64,000 nt of DNA, taken from Fomes fomentarius. Taxonomy: Eukaryota > Basidiomycota > Agaricomycetes > Polyporales > Polyporaceae. Positions 11,350-23,442 of this stretch are shown here, piece after piece (positions within the stretch are counted from its first letter, which is position 1; every line of letters begins with the position of its first letter). Below the pieces are notes generated by a model that saw nothing but the letters and a program-made list of their open reading frames with translations, ran no database searches and was not told the DNA's origin. Location of the stretch: assembly GCA_022606135.1 (NCBI GenBank), contig JABYQN010000004.1, positions 1,178,001 through 1,242,000 of the forward strand. Direction: 5' to 3'. The translations under genes and the position numbers were made by a program.

Positions 11350-13646
11350 ATGCCACGGGAAAGTCATACAGGCTATCGTGCCCCGTCCGCCGTAGGCCCC
11401 GACGAGGCCATGGTCGCTAGCCAGCAACAGCACATCACCGACCTCGTATCACAAAACAAGACACTGGAACACATGATCACCAAGCTCCGCGCCGCCGTGG
11501 CCAAGGAGGAGGAGCGCGCCACTGACCTCGTCAGGCAAGAGAAGGAGCACACGGCGCAGACGGTCGCGCAGATCCAAGAGCGCTGGAAGGTGGAACGGAC
11601 CGAGTGGCGCGATGGGTGCGAGTCTCTCCAAACCTCCCTGCGTATCGCACACCTCCGCACCGCGGTGGACATGGACCGCGAGCATGTCGTGCTGCTCGAG
11701 ACAAAGGACGCGCTGAGGCGCGAGAGGCTCGCGAAGGTGCAGCGCGACTATCGGCTGGTCATGTTCCAAGCGAAGGAACTCGAGCTGGAGGAGCGGATCG
11801 CACAGCTGCAGCGCGACTTGGAGAAGGCGGTCGAGGAGAAAGAGGACGCGGTCGAAGCCGTGGACGAGCGCATGCAGGAGACGGCGGCGGTGCTGGAGGC
11901 GAGATGTGCGGAGCTAGCGGGACAGTTGAAGAAGATGGCGGGGGAGCAGGCGGAGGCGGTGAAGGCGAAGGAGATGGCTGAAGTACGTTCCAGCCACTCT
12001 CTACACTACCGTAGTCGTGATCTTGTATTTCACCTCTTAGGAAGCACTCTCTGCGTTGCACGCCGAGCACGCAAAAATTGTCTCAGCATCGGAACGCTCT
12101 GCCAAGACTCTGGAGAGGACTGAGCTCCAACTCGATAGCTTAAAGACTACGCATGCTGAACTTGAGAAGAAGTACGCCGAATCCCAGGCTTCTGTCGCGA
12201 ACTTGAGTCGTCAGGTGGAGAAGTGGGCCAATCTTGAGGATCGCGAGAACGCCGATCTAGAAAAGTTGCGGAAGAGTCGGATCGAGCTTGAGGTGAAAGT
12301 CAAACAGCTGGAGACCGAGAAGGAGGAGCTAGACAAGAAGATGGAAGAAGAGTTGGCTAAGGTGGAGAAGTACAAAGGCAAGATTGACAAGTACAAAGAG
12401 GTCCTCCAGGCGCATGCAGTTGGGTGGTCTGTCTCGATTTCATGCATACTTCGACTCACCTTCGCCATCAGAAAGAGACCGAGGACGCCCAGCAGGACGC
12501 CGATCGCCTACAAAAAGACTTGGAAGAGTCTGCGGAGCGGAACAAGAAACTCAAGGCGCAACTGCGCGAACAGAAGCAACGAACTGACGAGTTGCAAGCG
12601 TTGCTCGACGAGGCGCAAAAGACTGGACCCTCTATCTCTAGACCACACAAACCTGTATGTGTCGTGCTTGATCGCATGTCTGACACTGTAATCTGAGACT
12701 GCACAGTCTAAGGAGCCTCCTTCCAGACAGCCGGAGCCTGAGATAGTAGACGATGAGGTCGAGGTCGTCGAGGAGCCACCTCCCAAGAAACGGGCAGCAG
12801 AGCCTCCCACCAGCAAACGCAAAGTTCCGTCACCAATCCAAGAGGCGAACGAGATCGAGGAAGTCGAACCGCCCACCAAGCTCAAGGACAAAGATCAAGC
12901 TAAGGGCAAGGGACGACCTCGGGCGACGCAGGACGATAACGATGACGGCGAAGAGCCTCCTCCCAAGCCCAAGTCTAAATCAGCGAAAGACAAGGACAAG
13001 GATGCGAAAGCAAAGGAGAAACAGCGCAAACAGGCCCCACCAGAGGAGGACAGTGACGTGCAGCTTGTCGAACCACCCAAAGCTTCCGTAAACCGAGACA
13101 AGGGCAAGCGGAAGGCTTCCTCCGTCGAGGACGAGGAAGTCGGTCCCGCGAGGAAACGGCCAAAGAAGAAGGCATCGCCAGACGATGGCGACGAGGGCCC
13201 AGTGGAAGAGGCTGCGAAACCTGCCCCGAAGAAACGCGGGAGGCCGCCGAAGAGTGCGAGCGCAAGTGCGGTGGTTACGAGTACCGCGGAAGCATCCAAG
13301 GCACCAGCAAAGAAGGGTAGGCCGCCGGGTCGACCTGCAAAGGTGTCTGACGTAGGTGGCGGCGGCGGGGAGGACGATATCGACAAGGCGGGAGATGCGC
13401 CGAAGAAGAAGCGCAAGATACAGCTGTTTGGGACTGGGCAGCCGCAGCCTAGGGCGTTCGATTGGGGGAGAGGCCTCACGGTACCCGCATCCCACATTCC
13501 AAGGTGAACAAAACATACTGACCCTCGTCTCTCAGGGCGGTGGAGCACTGGATATTCCTACTGAGCTTTCTCCTATAAAGGAGAGCGATGTGCCCCCACC
13601 TAGACAGAGCTTTTCTTCACTCGGCAGTCTCACCCGTCGTCGGTAG
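11350..13646 (+). CDS. Coiled-coil protein with AT-hooks, probably nuclear
   Basis: Five phase-0 exons (11350-11982, 12041-12418, 12472-12654, 12707-13480, 13536-13646) give 692 residues. Residues about 20-390 are an almost continuous coiled coil (for example KLRKSRIELEVKVKQLETEK). The second half is acidic/basic and disordered, with Lys-rich blocks and two AT-hook-like cores, KKRGRPPKSAS and KKGRPPGRPAK, which bind the minor groove of AT-rich DNA in known proteins. The end has a short hydrophobic motif, KRKIQLFGTGQPQ...FDWG, and ends SSLGSLTRRR. Intron 2 uses a weak GTTGGG donor and is the least certain junction. The architecture fits a chromatin, kinetochore or spindle-pole scaffold. I do not recognise a specific family. 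Confidence 0.75.
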
Positions 13647-14745
13647 CACCTAGTATTGTTCACTTCGTTGGGATAGAGATACTTCATCTATGACAGGTTC
13701 GTGTTCCTGTCTACATGTCCATGGATGTCCGGCTGATGGCCGGTAACGTAGAATGTGGGGCTTATGCAAAACGATACTTAGGTCGTTTTGTCTGTGTGGT
13801 TTCACATCGTGCAGCTTGGTTAGGGATCGTTGCACGCCATTGGAGATGCGGCGGACGGACATTGGATGTGTGAATTGTATGATACATCATGCTACTTCTG
13901 CCTCATGAGTGTATTTGTTATGCCATCAACTAACTCGAGATCCAACATTCACATCGACAAGAACGAAGGTAACACTCCTAACGGTTTCAAGGCTCCATGT
14001 CACTTTAGTAGCACTTTGCGAGCTGATCAAGACCTACCCTCCTTGAGTGACTGTATCTCGCTTGATGGCATGACGCGTGGCATCGCAAATGCTCATGTTG
14101 CTTCAAACCAAGTTATTCTTGCTGCACTAGTCAAACATGAGTTACTTAGGGTCGTTGACTTCGAGCTGCTCAGGACGACTTCGCCAGACCAACAGTATGA
14201 AGATGGTCAGATCCATGACTAGTCAGGCGAATGCTCAGATACATATCACCATGCAAACCGAATCTGGGTGACTACCGAACATTTACCATAGGACATGTAT
14301 CGAGTCTCCAACATTTTCTTTGATACATCGTTATCATAGTGCTAGATGGATGTTGCCAGATCATGAAACTCCATTCGACGTAGATGCTAAGTGAATGGAG
14401 CGATTAAGCAGGCTTTTCAATCGCAACCACCATAAAACTTCAAGAAGCGCATCCAAACTGCACCTCATCGCCATGCGGAACGCAGACAGGAGACGCAGAG
14501 ACGCATGGTGGCCGCAACGGTTGAAGGGAATTTTTTGGTGCTGGTCATCTATACCGGCGGCTGTCGGAGGCTGAACGAACGAAACTCCGCGCACACATCT
14601 GGGGGCACATGACCGCGGTGCTGCGCCGCGCCTGAGCAGTGAGCGCGTCGACGGTGGCAGGCACGGCAGAACGGCCATCTCTCAGGCTACTCTCTTGCGG
14701 TCTGTTCCAGGGCTGGTTGTGACACAGCCGTTTCCTGCGATTATC
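13647..14745. other. Intergenic, one weak open frame
   Basis: An open frame covers 13830-14222 on the plus strand without a good start, recognisable motif or convincing codon pattern. I treat it as noise. Sequence from about 14590 is the likely amylase promoter and leader; no clear TATA box was seen. Confidence 0.4.
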
Positions 14746-17736
14746 ATGATCCTCGACGGCTTTTTAGACGTGTTGATCCGCCTCTGGGAGCTTCTCACAT
14801 TCTGGCGGTACCCACCACCTGCTCTCCCCAGGATGAGACTGAGGCCGGGCCAATCAGAAAACAATGCGCTCATGGTGAGGCTCCTGAGGTTTACACACAG
14901 GCGGAAATGCTCAAGCTTGTGTGACGTGGCCGTTGCAGGTCCAGTTCTTCACCTGGGAGGCCTGCCATCCACAGATGAGCTGGTGGCGGCACTTTGAGGC
15001 TGAGGTACCCAATCTGGCAGCAATGGGTGTCACTCAAGTCTGGCTCCCACCTCCAAACAAGGCCATGAGGAAGGTATGCAACATGGCTATCGTAGAGTTG
15101 GCGCGCACTCACTGAAGGCTGCATGGCATGCAGCAAGGTCAAGGTTACGACGCATATGACTTGGTACGTCGGGACCCAACCTGACAAGTCACATTGAGCT
15201 TGATTGTTACCTTTGTGTGTGGCACCATAAGTGGGACCTAGGCGAATTCTACCAGAAAGAGACTATCGCCACGCGTTGGGGCACCAGAGAAGAACTAGTC
15301 AGAGCTGTGGCTACTGCGAAGACGCACGGTATAGATGTGCTCATAGATGCTGTTCTCAATGTGAGATTCTCTTGACTGATTCTCTTACAGTTCACTGATT
15401 TTCACAGCATAAACTCGGAGCGGATAGACCAGAAAAGTTCATGGCGACACCTGTAGATCCGAATAACCGCCTGAAAGACATTGGTCCTGCGAGAGAAATA
15501 GAGGTGAGTACCGTTCTGACTCCATGTATACTTGTACATGGTGATGACGTCATCAGGGCTGGACGGCGTTCGACTTCGATGGCCGAGCTGACAAGGTCAG
15601 TCGCACACCGGCGACATGAAGGCTAATTCGCCTGACATACCATCAGTACAGCAGCATGAAGTGGTCCCACGAACACTTCACAGGTAATGGGAATTAAGCG
15701 GAGCTTCGGGTATGGTCAGTAGCAGCACTGAGGAGTCTCTGCAGGTCTCGATTGGGACCACAGTACGCGTACGAAAGGCATATACCGCATTACAAGCGAC
15801 AAGCACAAGGGCTGGTCTAAATGGGTAGACTCCGAGAACGGCAACTATGACTACCTGCTGGGCATAGATGTTGGTTTCCTCCACTTCGTCCAGAATGTGA
15901 AAGTTCATAATAAGTCGACAGATTGACCATCGGCATCCTGACGTGCGTAATGACATGCTGTCGTGGGGAAGCTGGGTGCTGCAGGTATAGTTCATGTTGC
16001 ATCTACTCGCTCTCGGCCACTAACGAAGCATCGGCAGACCACCGGAGGTGCTGGTTTCCGATTCGATGCAATCAAGCACATGGACCGCCGTTTCCTTCTG
16101 ACCTTCGTACGTGTTGCGAATTTTCTCCATCATGCAATCAACTTCACATTGTTTGCACCTGGTAGATCAAGCACGTCCGCGACACGCTCGGGAGGGATGA
16201 CCTCTTCTCTGTTGCGGAGCATTGGTCCGCTGAGTGAGTGAGTATACATCCCCCATGTTATCAAGCTACTGACATTTTGGAAGCCTTGAGTTGATCAAGC
16301 CGTATCTTCGGGTGTTCCAAGGACTTGTGAGTTCCCCCACGTCATTAGCAATTAAGAGCACAGTGACTGATCCAGGATCGTCTGAATGAGGTAACATTCT
16401 TTGACGTTCCCTTGCATTATAACCTGCATATGGCAAGCAAAAATGGCTCGGCCTATGACTTACGACAGATATTGCACGGATCCATCCTGAAGTTTAGACC
16501 CGGTGATGCTGTGACTTTTGTGGACAATCATGAGTACGTGCTCGAGTGAATCAATACAACCCATATAGTCTTACCGCTGACATGTGGTTCCAGTACGGTA
16601 ACTTATTAAGAATTACGCGCATGTACACCGGTGACTGATCATCGGATCGGGGGCGCAGCAAATCGGACAAACGTTGGAAAGCTGGGTGAGTCTTAGCTCC
16701 ATGTGCTTCTCAGCTTCTCAGCTTCTGAGTGACCCCGACGGTGATCCCCTTTTGACATCTGGGTCCGCGACGGCCCCCAGGTCGGAAGCAATTTCAAGCT
16801 ACAAGCGTATGCGCTGATCCTACTCTATGGCGAGGGCCATCCGTGAGTTCCCTTTCCCCCCGCCACTCTCACGAGCCTATCACATATTCTCATAATGCGT
16901 CATGTCTATTCCTTCTTCGAACCGTCGAACCCGTCTTTTCCGGCGCATGGATGTCTCTTGGATACGATGCCATGGGCTGCTCCCAGATGCGTCTTCTATG
17001 GCGACCTTTACCCGAACAAGGAGTGCTATGACCCGCACATAGCGGTTGGCCTCAAGCAACTTATGCAGGCCCGGAAAGAATTCGGATATGGCGAGCACGC
17101 TAACTACTTCCAAGAGCACAACTGCATCGGCTTCATACGCAAGGGCGACCGCGGGCGCCGAGGATGCGCAGTGCTCATTAGCAACGCCGATCGTCCCAGA
17201 GACGAAGACACTGACAGGTGAGTGACACTCTATCAGAGTCTAAGACCCCCGCCTCTCGTCTACGGGCCTGGTGTCCTCGTGCGCCGGACCCGTACGACTG
17301 ACGACTAGTTTCGCGTCCTCAATTCCATGATACTCACGCGTGTGGGAAGGGAGGAAGCACGGACGGCTCCGCTGCATACAATCCGCATGAACGTCGGCTT
17401 GGTGAGTGTTCTCTTTCTCTGGCCTCCAGGTTCCAAGCGCGTGCTTGTACTGATTTGGGCACACACCCCTTCTTGTGGCGCGCGCGGGATGGGCAGGAGA
17501 ATGCGAACGTTACGTACAGGGCATACTTGAACTTGACGACGTCCGAGTCCAAGCCAGATTTGGATTCGGTCGTCTGGGTTGATGCGGATGGATGGGGCGC
17601 GTTTACGTGTCTGCCCGGGGAACTGCAGGTTTGGGTCAGGGTAGAGGCGGAGGCGGCTTCCGGTATGGGTGCGGGCACGGATGCGGATGCGGGTATAGAT
17701 GTAATTGCGACAAACGAGGTCCGAGTATCGAGTTGA
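14746..17736 (+). CDS. Intracellular GH13 alpha-amylase
   Basis: Hydrolyses internal alpha-1,4-glucosidic bonds in starch or glycogen-like glucans. The many-exon model closes to about 578 residues with no signal peptide, matching fungal intracellular GH13 (subfamily 5-like) enzymes. The first exon encodes a short hydrophobic N-terminus (ILDGFLDVLIRLWELLTF). Catalytic landmarks are region I IDAVLNHK, nucleophile Asp271 in GFRFDAIKH, acid/base Glu302 in FSVAEHWS, and transition-state Asp374 in FVDNHDT. Asp374-Thr375 are completed by a 4-nt microexon at 16594-16597. Nineteen exons are inferred: 14746-14874, 14939-15073, 15134-15163, 15232-15360, 15408-15503, 15557-15595, 15647-15683, 15745-15869, 15922-15984, 16038-16106, 16166-16233, 16284-16326, 16376-16533, 16594-16597, 16659-16685, 16781-16842, 16987-17217, 17350-17401 and 17497-17736. 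The acceptor at 17349 is the least certain. It converges on a sugar transporter 229 nt away. Confidence 0.85.
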
Positions 17737-17965
17737 GCTAATAATACATTCCATGTGGTAGCAATACCGATGATGACGATAGTGACAGAGGGTTACAACA
17801 TGTGTGGATGTGATGTGGCTTGGTACAGGAAAGTCGTTACTGAGATATACGGGGTTAAGGTATGTAGCAGGTAGGGCGAAGGGGTGACAACGGTCTGGGA
17901 TCAGTTAGAGACGGTCCTCCACGCTCCAGTGCTTGCCCCCCACCTCCAGGAGACAAGGGATACTG

Positions 17966-20662
17966 TCAGAGCGCTTCGCAGATTCTACTCTGTGAGTCGA
18001 TCGAGTCGTCGTACCGGCTCATGCTCATGGTCTGGCTCATCGTGCGGTCGCTCATGCGCCGCGGCGCAGAGTCGCGCATCTCGACGACGTCGGTCACGGT
18101 GCTTTTCTCCTCCTCGATCCAGATCCCGGGTCGGCTCATCCGGTGAGGCGCGACGTGTCTTGACATTGTCGCTGCCTCGCCACCAGTCTGCATGAGCGCT
18201 TGCGGCGACTGCTCGCCGTCGAACAGAGCGGCGGTCTCCTCCAGTGTGCGCCCTGTGTGTTTGGACGTGTGATGAGCAGGGAGCCCTAGTCTGGAAAGGA
18301 GGGGAGAGGAGATGGGGGAGACGCGTACCCTTGGTCTCGATGATGTAGACGACGACGAAGACGAGCTCGATGATGAGCCAGCCGAGGTAGACGAGATACT
18401 GTGCACAGTCGAAGTCGGCGTCAGCTCGCGATCCTGATGGGGCGGGGGACGTGGCCTAACGTGGTACGTACGTAGTACCACCCAAGCGCAGCCAGGGCCC
18501 ACGGATTGACGAATTGGTTGAACGCGAGAGTGAGGGAGACGACTAAGTTCTGGAAGGCGGCGGCGGCGTTTGGTTAGCTCGGCTCAGAACGCGTTGGGAA
18601 GCGCGAAGCGCCTCAAGTGGTGGCGGACGCACCATCACCGCGAATCCCTTTGCACGGATGTTGAATGGAAGGATTTCCAGGGTGTAGGCTACGAGCATCG
18701 GCGTATAGGCGATGTCGTAGAAGAAGTAGAAGATGAAAATGAATGGGAGTGTTGCCTTTGCGGCCTTTTCGTTCCCTTGGGTATTGAAAAGAGCGGTGGT
18801 GAGCGTCCATACTCCGAAGTCTGTGTCATGATGATCCCTCGGTCAATATGTATGTCCACTAAAGGAGTTATCGGAGAACACACCTATCAGCATCCCCACG
18901 TTCGAGATAATAAAGAGGGTCCTTCGGCCGAGCTTATCGACCAACAACGCGCCGAGCATAGCCGCTACTAGGTTCCATACCTATTCAAACATCTTGAATG
19001 AGCGGGGCTATGGTATAGAAATAAACGATACATGCCTGGAGTCCTCCATTGATGGCAGCTTTGGTGCCAGGGTCGACGATGCCGACTCCTTCCAGGACCA
19101 GGTTGATATAATATGAGACCAGCCCGTTCCCGCTGTCAAAGGACGAAGTGCATCAGCGCCTGCTAGACCCCAAGGCCCCACCGTGAGACGATAACTGCTC
19201 GACGCACCTCCACTGCGAGAAGAGCGCGAGCGCGATAATGATCATCATCCGCTTCCTGTTTCCGGGCGTTGCGATGAGCGTTGTGTACGACGTGTTCCGC
19301 GCCGTCTCCTTCTCGAGCTTAAGCGCATGACGAATCTGCGCCATCTCAAACATGATGAGCGGGTCGTGCTCATCTCCCGTGAGCGAATGGTACCGCGCGA
19401 GTACGCTAGCCGCTTTGGACTCCTGCAGACATCGAGGGGGTCGTCAGCGACATTTCCTGTGGGCAACACATGGAATTCGTCGACGTAATCTGACGCACCC
19501 GCCCTTTGGACACGAGGAATCGAGGGGATTCTGGAATGAACCTGCGCAGAGAGGTCCGACTCAGTCCAACGTGAACACCAGTACGACACGTGTACGCACC
19601 ATATGAGAGCTATTTGCAGGAGCGGCCCGAGAGCTTGTACGAGCGTCGGGACTCGCCACGACCATGCTGACCGCGCCGCGCCTTCGTATGCACCAAAACA
19701 CGCCCATGCAGCTGCGGAAGCAGTCGCGGTCAGCTGATCGCGTCTAGCGCTAGTACGGTATTAGTAGGCCGGGCACTCACAGGCAATACTTCCGAAATAC
19801 CACGACGAATTGTACATCGAGGTCAGCTTCCCGCGCTAGTAGGCATTGGGCTTCTGTTAGTATATTGCCCGGCAACTGAGCGCCTGTGGGAGCGCGGAAT
19901 ACGCACCTGTGTCGGATAGGCTAACTCGGTGATGAGAAGGGGGGATGCAGTGAGTGCGAAGGTGAGCCCAAACCCGACTGCGTTGCGGACGGAGCGGGGA
20001 GGGGGTCAGATGATTGTGCGGTGCGGTTGTAAGCATGACGTACGCAATCCCCGCGCGCCGATGAACATGTGGATGTTCTTCGCGGCACCCTGGAGAGCCA
20101 CGCCGGCGAGCATGATAACGGCTCCAATGAAGAGTGTTGGACGTCGGCCCAGGATGTCGGCAGCAAACGGAGTGAACGGAAGACCCTAGGGTCCAGGTGG
20201 TGAGCAACGGACAGACGACGGAAGCGTCGAAGACATACGAGAATGGAACCGATGACCTGCGCGGCACTGATGAAGCCTGTCAAAGTCCGTGTCATTTAAA
20301 GATCGACGTCTTAATGTACCATAACGCCGCGCACGTACCCAGTGTCTTCTCCTTAGGGTAGTCGAAGTATTCCTGCCAAGTGGGGAGAATTTGGAGACCT
20401 TCAAGTTCGAGACGGGCATTAAATGCGATGTCAATCATGGTGGTGTAGGATGTCCACATACCGTTGACCAGAGAAGAGTCAAGACCGTTGATAGAGGCTG
20501 TCAGAACCGGAACAATCAACAGCAAGTTGAGAGTCCTGATACCTGACCGCGTGCGATGTTAGCCCAAGGTCGAGTGCATGACACAGTGCGAGACGTACTT
20601 GGATTCCTCCACCATGAACCTCGGTGGATGAAGTCGACTACGGTCCATTCTTGAAGAACCAT
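17966..20662 (-). CDS. MFS sugar transporter
   Basis: Major facilitator superfamily sugar porter, expected in the plasma membrane with 12 transmembrane helices and importing hexoses or disaccharides by proton symport. Exons begin at the Met at 20662 (MVLQEWTVVDFIHRGSWWRNP) and splice through LLLIVPVLTASINGLDSSLVNG, GLQILPTWQEYFDYPKEKTLG, ADILGRRPTLFIGAVIMLAG, the central PESPRFLVSKGR motif, DKLGRRTLFIISNVGM and the closing ETKGRTLEETAALFDGE. These are diagnostic sugar-porter signatures (GRR and PESPR motifs). A cytoplasmic tail of about 75 residues rich in Ser, Met and Arg follows. It resembles fungal lactose-permease-like members, but substrate cannot be read from sequence. At least eight introns are present. 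It lies between the amylase and the GH5 gene. Confidence 0.85.
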
Positions 20663-21622
20663 CCTGACGAGTGAGGGGGGTGCGGGAAAAATCAGAACCT
20701 ATGAGTCCGGGGAGGCTTAGGTGGTTGAGGAGGAAGAGGGAGAGGGACCATCGGTTGCGGCAGAGAAGTTTGCGCTTACTATATAGTTACGTGCATGTCC
20801 TTTTGGTGAGGTTCGCAGCCCTGTGTCTATACTGCCATGGCTTCCTTTCCCAGGTGCACGGAACTGCGACCTGGATAAAATCTGGGTAATGCGGGGTACC
20901 GTCCAGGCACGGTGTCAGTTCACTGGGCTGAGAAGTCGCCTATCCCCTGATTGGGTAGGCGTGGGTAGGGTCGCTGGCTGCGCGGAAAATAGCCGGAGAA
21001 CGTAAACACAGAGAGAGCAAGCATCTGATGAGAATGGCGTCGAAGGTTGGGCAAGCCCCGGTTATACTTCGCATCCAGGGTCTTAGCCGTCGGGATATGA
21101 ACCAGCGCCGCAACCGCCGCAAGCCCGACGCTCAGTGTGATCGATCATGTTAGAGGATGGTATGGTCGACATATGTTGCCTGGATGGCCTAGATGGCCAC
21201 AAGACATGGAGGCGACTCCGGCGTAGCGCTGAACGAGCTTTAGTACTTACTCACCGATGTAATTCGCACCCGACCAACGCAGTAACACATAAGGTGTGAG
21301 CTATGGCATCCTCCTCCTGGGGATACTATCTGGCACTCGATCTGTAGTCAGAGGACTGCCCTACGAATGTTTTCACGCTCACTCGGTCAAAATACTGCAG
21401 TGCTTGAAAGGTTAATCACGTAGTTTTGTAGACACATGAAGAACGACACAAGCGACTGTGGAGACACATGCAAGCACTGTCGATTACTAGTACACGACGC
21501 AGCGCATACTCGCCTGTTCAGCAAGCACCTGTTTGTGGCCACGAAGTTACACCGTCTGGGATTCTGGAGAGGAGTTACAGGTGGGTGTTACGCAGTTACG
21601 ACGTCGCGCACTGGCACGGGGT
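20663..21622. other. Intergenic, transporter promoter and GH5 3' flank
   Basis: No supported gene. A minus-strand GTAACTATATAGTAAG sequence at about 20778-20792 could hold the transporter TATA box, roughly 120 nt before its start. The rest has only short random frames. Confidence 0.4.
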
Positions 21623-22893
21623 TCATGGGCCACCCTGGACGTCGAACATAGCACCCAAGATGCTCTTAAACGTCGTGTTTCTCCAGTCACTCCAATCCTT
21701 CTTCACCAGCCCAAACGTCTCCTCGAAGTCCGTCTGCTTGTTACGGACGTAGTAGCTCCCCTGCAGCGCCCAGTACGACCACTCGGCGTCGTTACCGCGC
21801 ATATAGTCCGTGAGACACGTGTAATACGCATTCTCGTCCGCGCTCGGCGTGTCCAGGTTCCAGCCGAACTCGCTCAGCCAGAGCGGGCCCGTGAACGTCC
21901 TGTTCTGAATGAGGAGGAACCCAGCCTTCTGCCCGAGCTTGGACTTGTGGTCGTCGCAACTGCTGTACGACCACGACCAGCGGTAGTTGTGGAACTCCCA
22001 GACGACCTTGTCCGGGTACGCAGTCCGGTTGAGTGGGTTGCTGTACAGGAAGCCGAGGTCCGTCGCGTAGCTGGGGCCGCCGACGACGAGGAGCAGGTTG
22101 GCGTTCTTGCTGTGGATCGCGTTCAGGCCCTGGCCGACGTAGTTGTACCAGTCAGCATGGTTGTTCCCGTCCTGGGAGCCGGACGCGCGGAGCTCGTTCC
22201 GGAGGGACATGCCCACGACGTTGCGGTGGCTCGCAGCGAACGAGGCCATCGCGGAGAGGCCGTTGAGCCAGTTCTGGGTATTGAAGTACCGGCTGTTCGC
22301 GTCGTTGTACCCGCTCGCGGCGTCCCACCAGCCGTTGCCGTCGCTGCCCCCGCAGCACCAGCCGGCGCGCGAGATGTGGTTGTCGAGCACGACCATGACG
22401 TTCTTGTTACCCAGCTCATCGATGACGCGCGCGAACGCGGACAGCGTCGTCGCGTTGCTGATCCATGAGTTCTTGCTTACGACGCTGTCGTAGAGGCTCT
22501 GCATAGCAGAGGTGGACACGCCGGCGGAGCCGGCGGCTGCGGTGAAGGTGTCGGACACTTTCTGGTTCGGGTTGAGCGCCATATCGATGGAGTAGGTCAA
22601 CCGCACGCAGTTGAAGCCGTTCGAGGACAGCCAGTTCGCAATGTACGCGGCCGACTGGTGCTGTAGACCTTCGGGGATGTTGGTCTCCATGTGACCCGCC
22701 CAATTGGCGCAGCGAAGCTTGACGCGCTTGTTGGACGAGTCTAGGATCCAGCGGCTGGAGGTGTGAAGGACTTGGGCGGAGGCTACGCCCGCCAGCGCGA
22801 GAAGGCCGAGGAAAACCTGGGGTAAGTATAGACAGAGCGTCAGCGGTGCATCAAATAGACATGATCGTTACAGTTGGAGGTCCCTACCTTCAT
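21623..22893 (-). CDS. Secreted GH5 family glycoside hydrolase
   Basis: Retaining (beta/alpha)8 hydrolase of the cellulase family GH5. Exon 1 (22893-22888) is only six nucleotides, ATGAAG. It is joined across a 71-nt intron to 22816-21623, giving 399 residues. The joined N-terminus MKVFLGLLALAGVASA is a good signal peptide, so the enzyme is secreted. The acid/base is Glu210 in GMSLRNEL and the nucleophile is Glu318 in LWLSEFGWN. The conserved His-Asn substrate motif is seen as EFHNYRWSW. An internal Cys-Cys pair (GWCCGG) and other cysteines suggest disulfides. There is no carbohydrate-binding module. The GH5 subfamily and exact polymer (beta-glucan, mannan or other) are not assignable by eye. 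It shares a strand with the transporter. Confidence 0.85.
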
Positions 22894-22987
22894 CGTGACA
22901 ACAAAGGTGTGAATTTTCGGGGAATCTGCAATCCTGGCGATGCGGATGCGAGGTCCACCTCACAACATGGAGCAGCACGAAGACTAC

Positions 22988-22996
22988 ATATATATA
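22988..22996 (-). promoter_or_regulatory. TATA box of GH5 gene
   Basis: On the minus strand TATATATATG lies about 100 nt upstream of the ATG at 22893, a normal position for a strongly regulated secreted enzyme gene. Sequence from here to 23442 holds no supported gene. Confidence 0.5.
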
Positions 22997-23442
22997 CTTT
23001 GCCTTGGATCTACCAGAGAACGATTCTGTTGCTGCTACCGAATGATGCCCGTCTCAAGCCTTGTGCAACAAGCCGCGATCTGACCGAAACCGGCGGTCAT
23101 CCACATGACCTACCGCGAATGCTTCAAGAACTCATTTGTTCAGCTTCCAATTCCCAACAGAATAGTGGAAAACTATAAGACAGCGCGTGTCCTACCTCAT
23201 ACCCGCGCAAGGAAATTTCGGGCCGCCCGGAGCAGAGTCTGTTTGTCTTGGACTTCCGACACATGACTGTTGGACCTGGTGATGACATGTACTGGTGCTC
23301 ACCGATGACCGAACGAAGCTCGCTGTCTCTCGTCTCATACAGTAACAAACGAAGGGTAATCTATTACCGCTCATCAGGACTATACAGGGCAAGATATTCG
23401 CAACGGAAAGCCAGAACAGAAATGAATAGAACTGGCGCACCC

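Noticed and set aside
17305..17401. Use of the CTAG acceptor at 17308 for the penultimate amylase intron
   Set aside because: It gives the wrong phase for the conserved IRMNVG segment; the acceptor at 17349 closes the frame, though it has a poor pyrimidine tract.
21533..22468. 311-codon plus-strand open frame
   Set aside because: It is antisense to the well-supported GH5 gene and arises from high GC at third codon positions.
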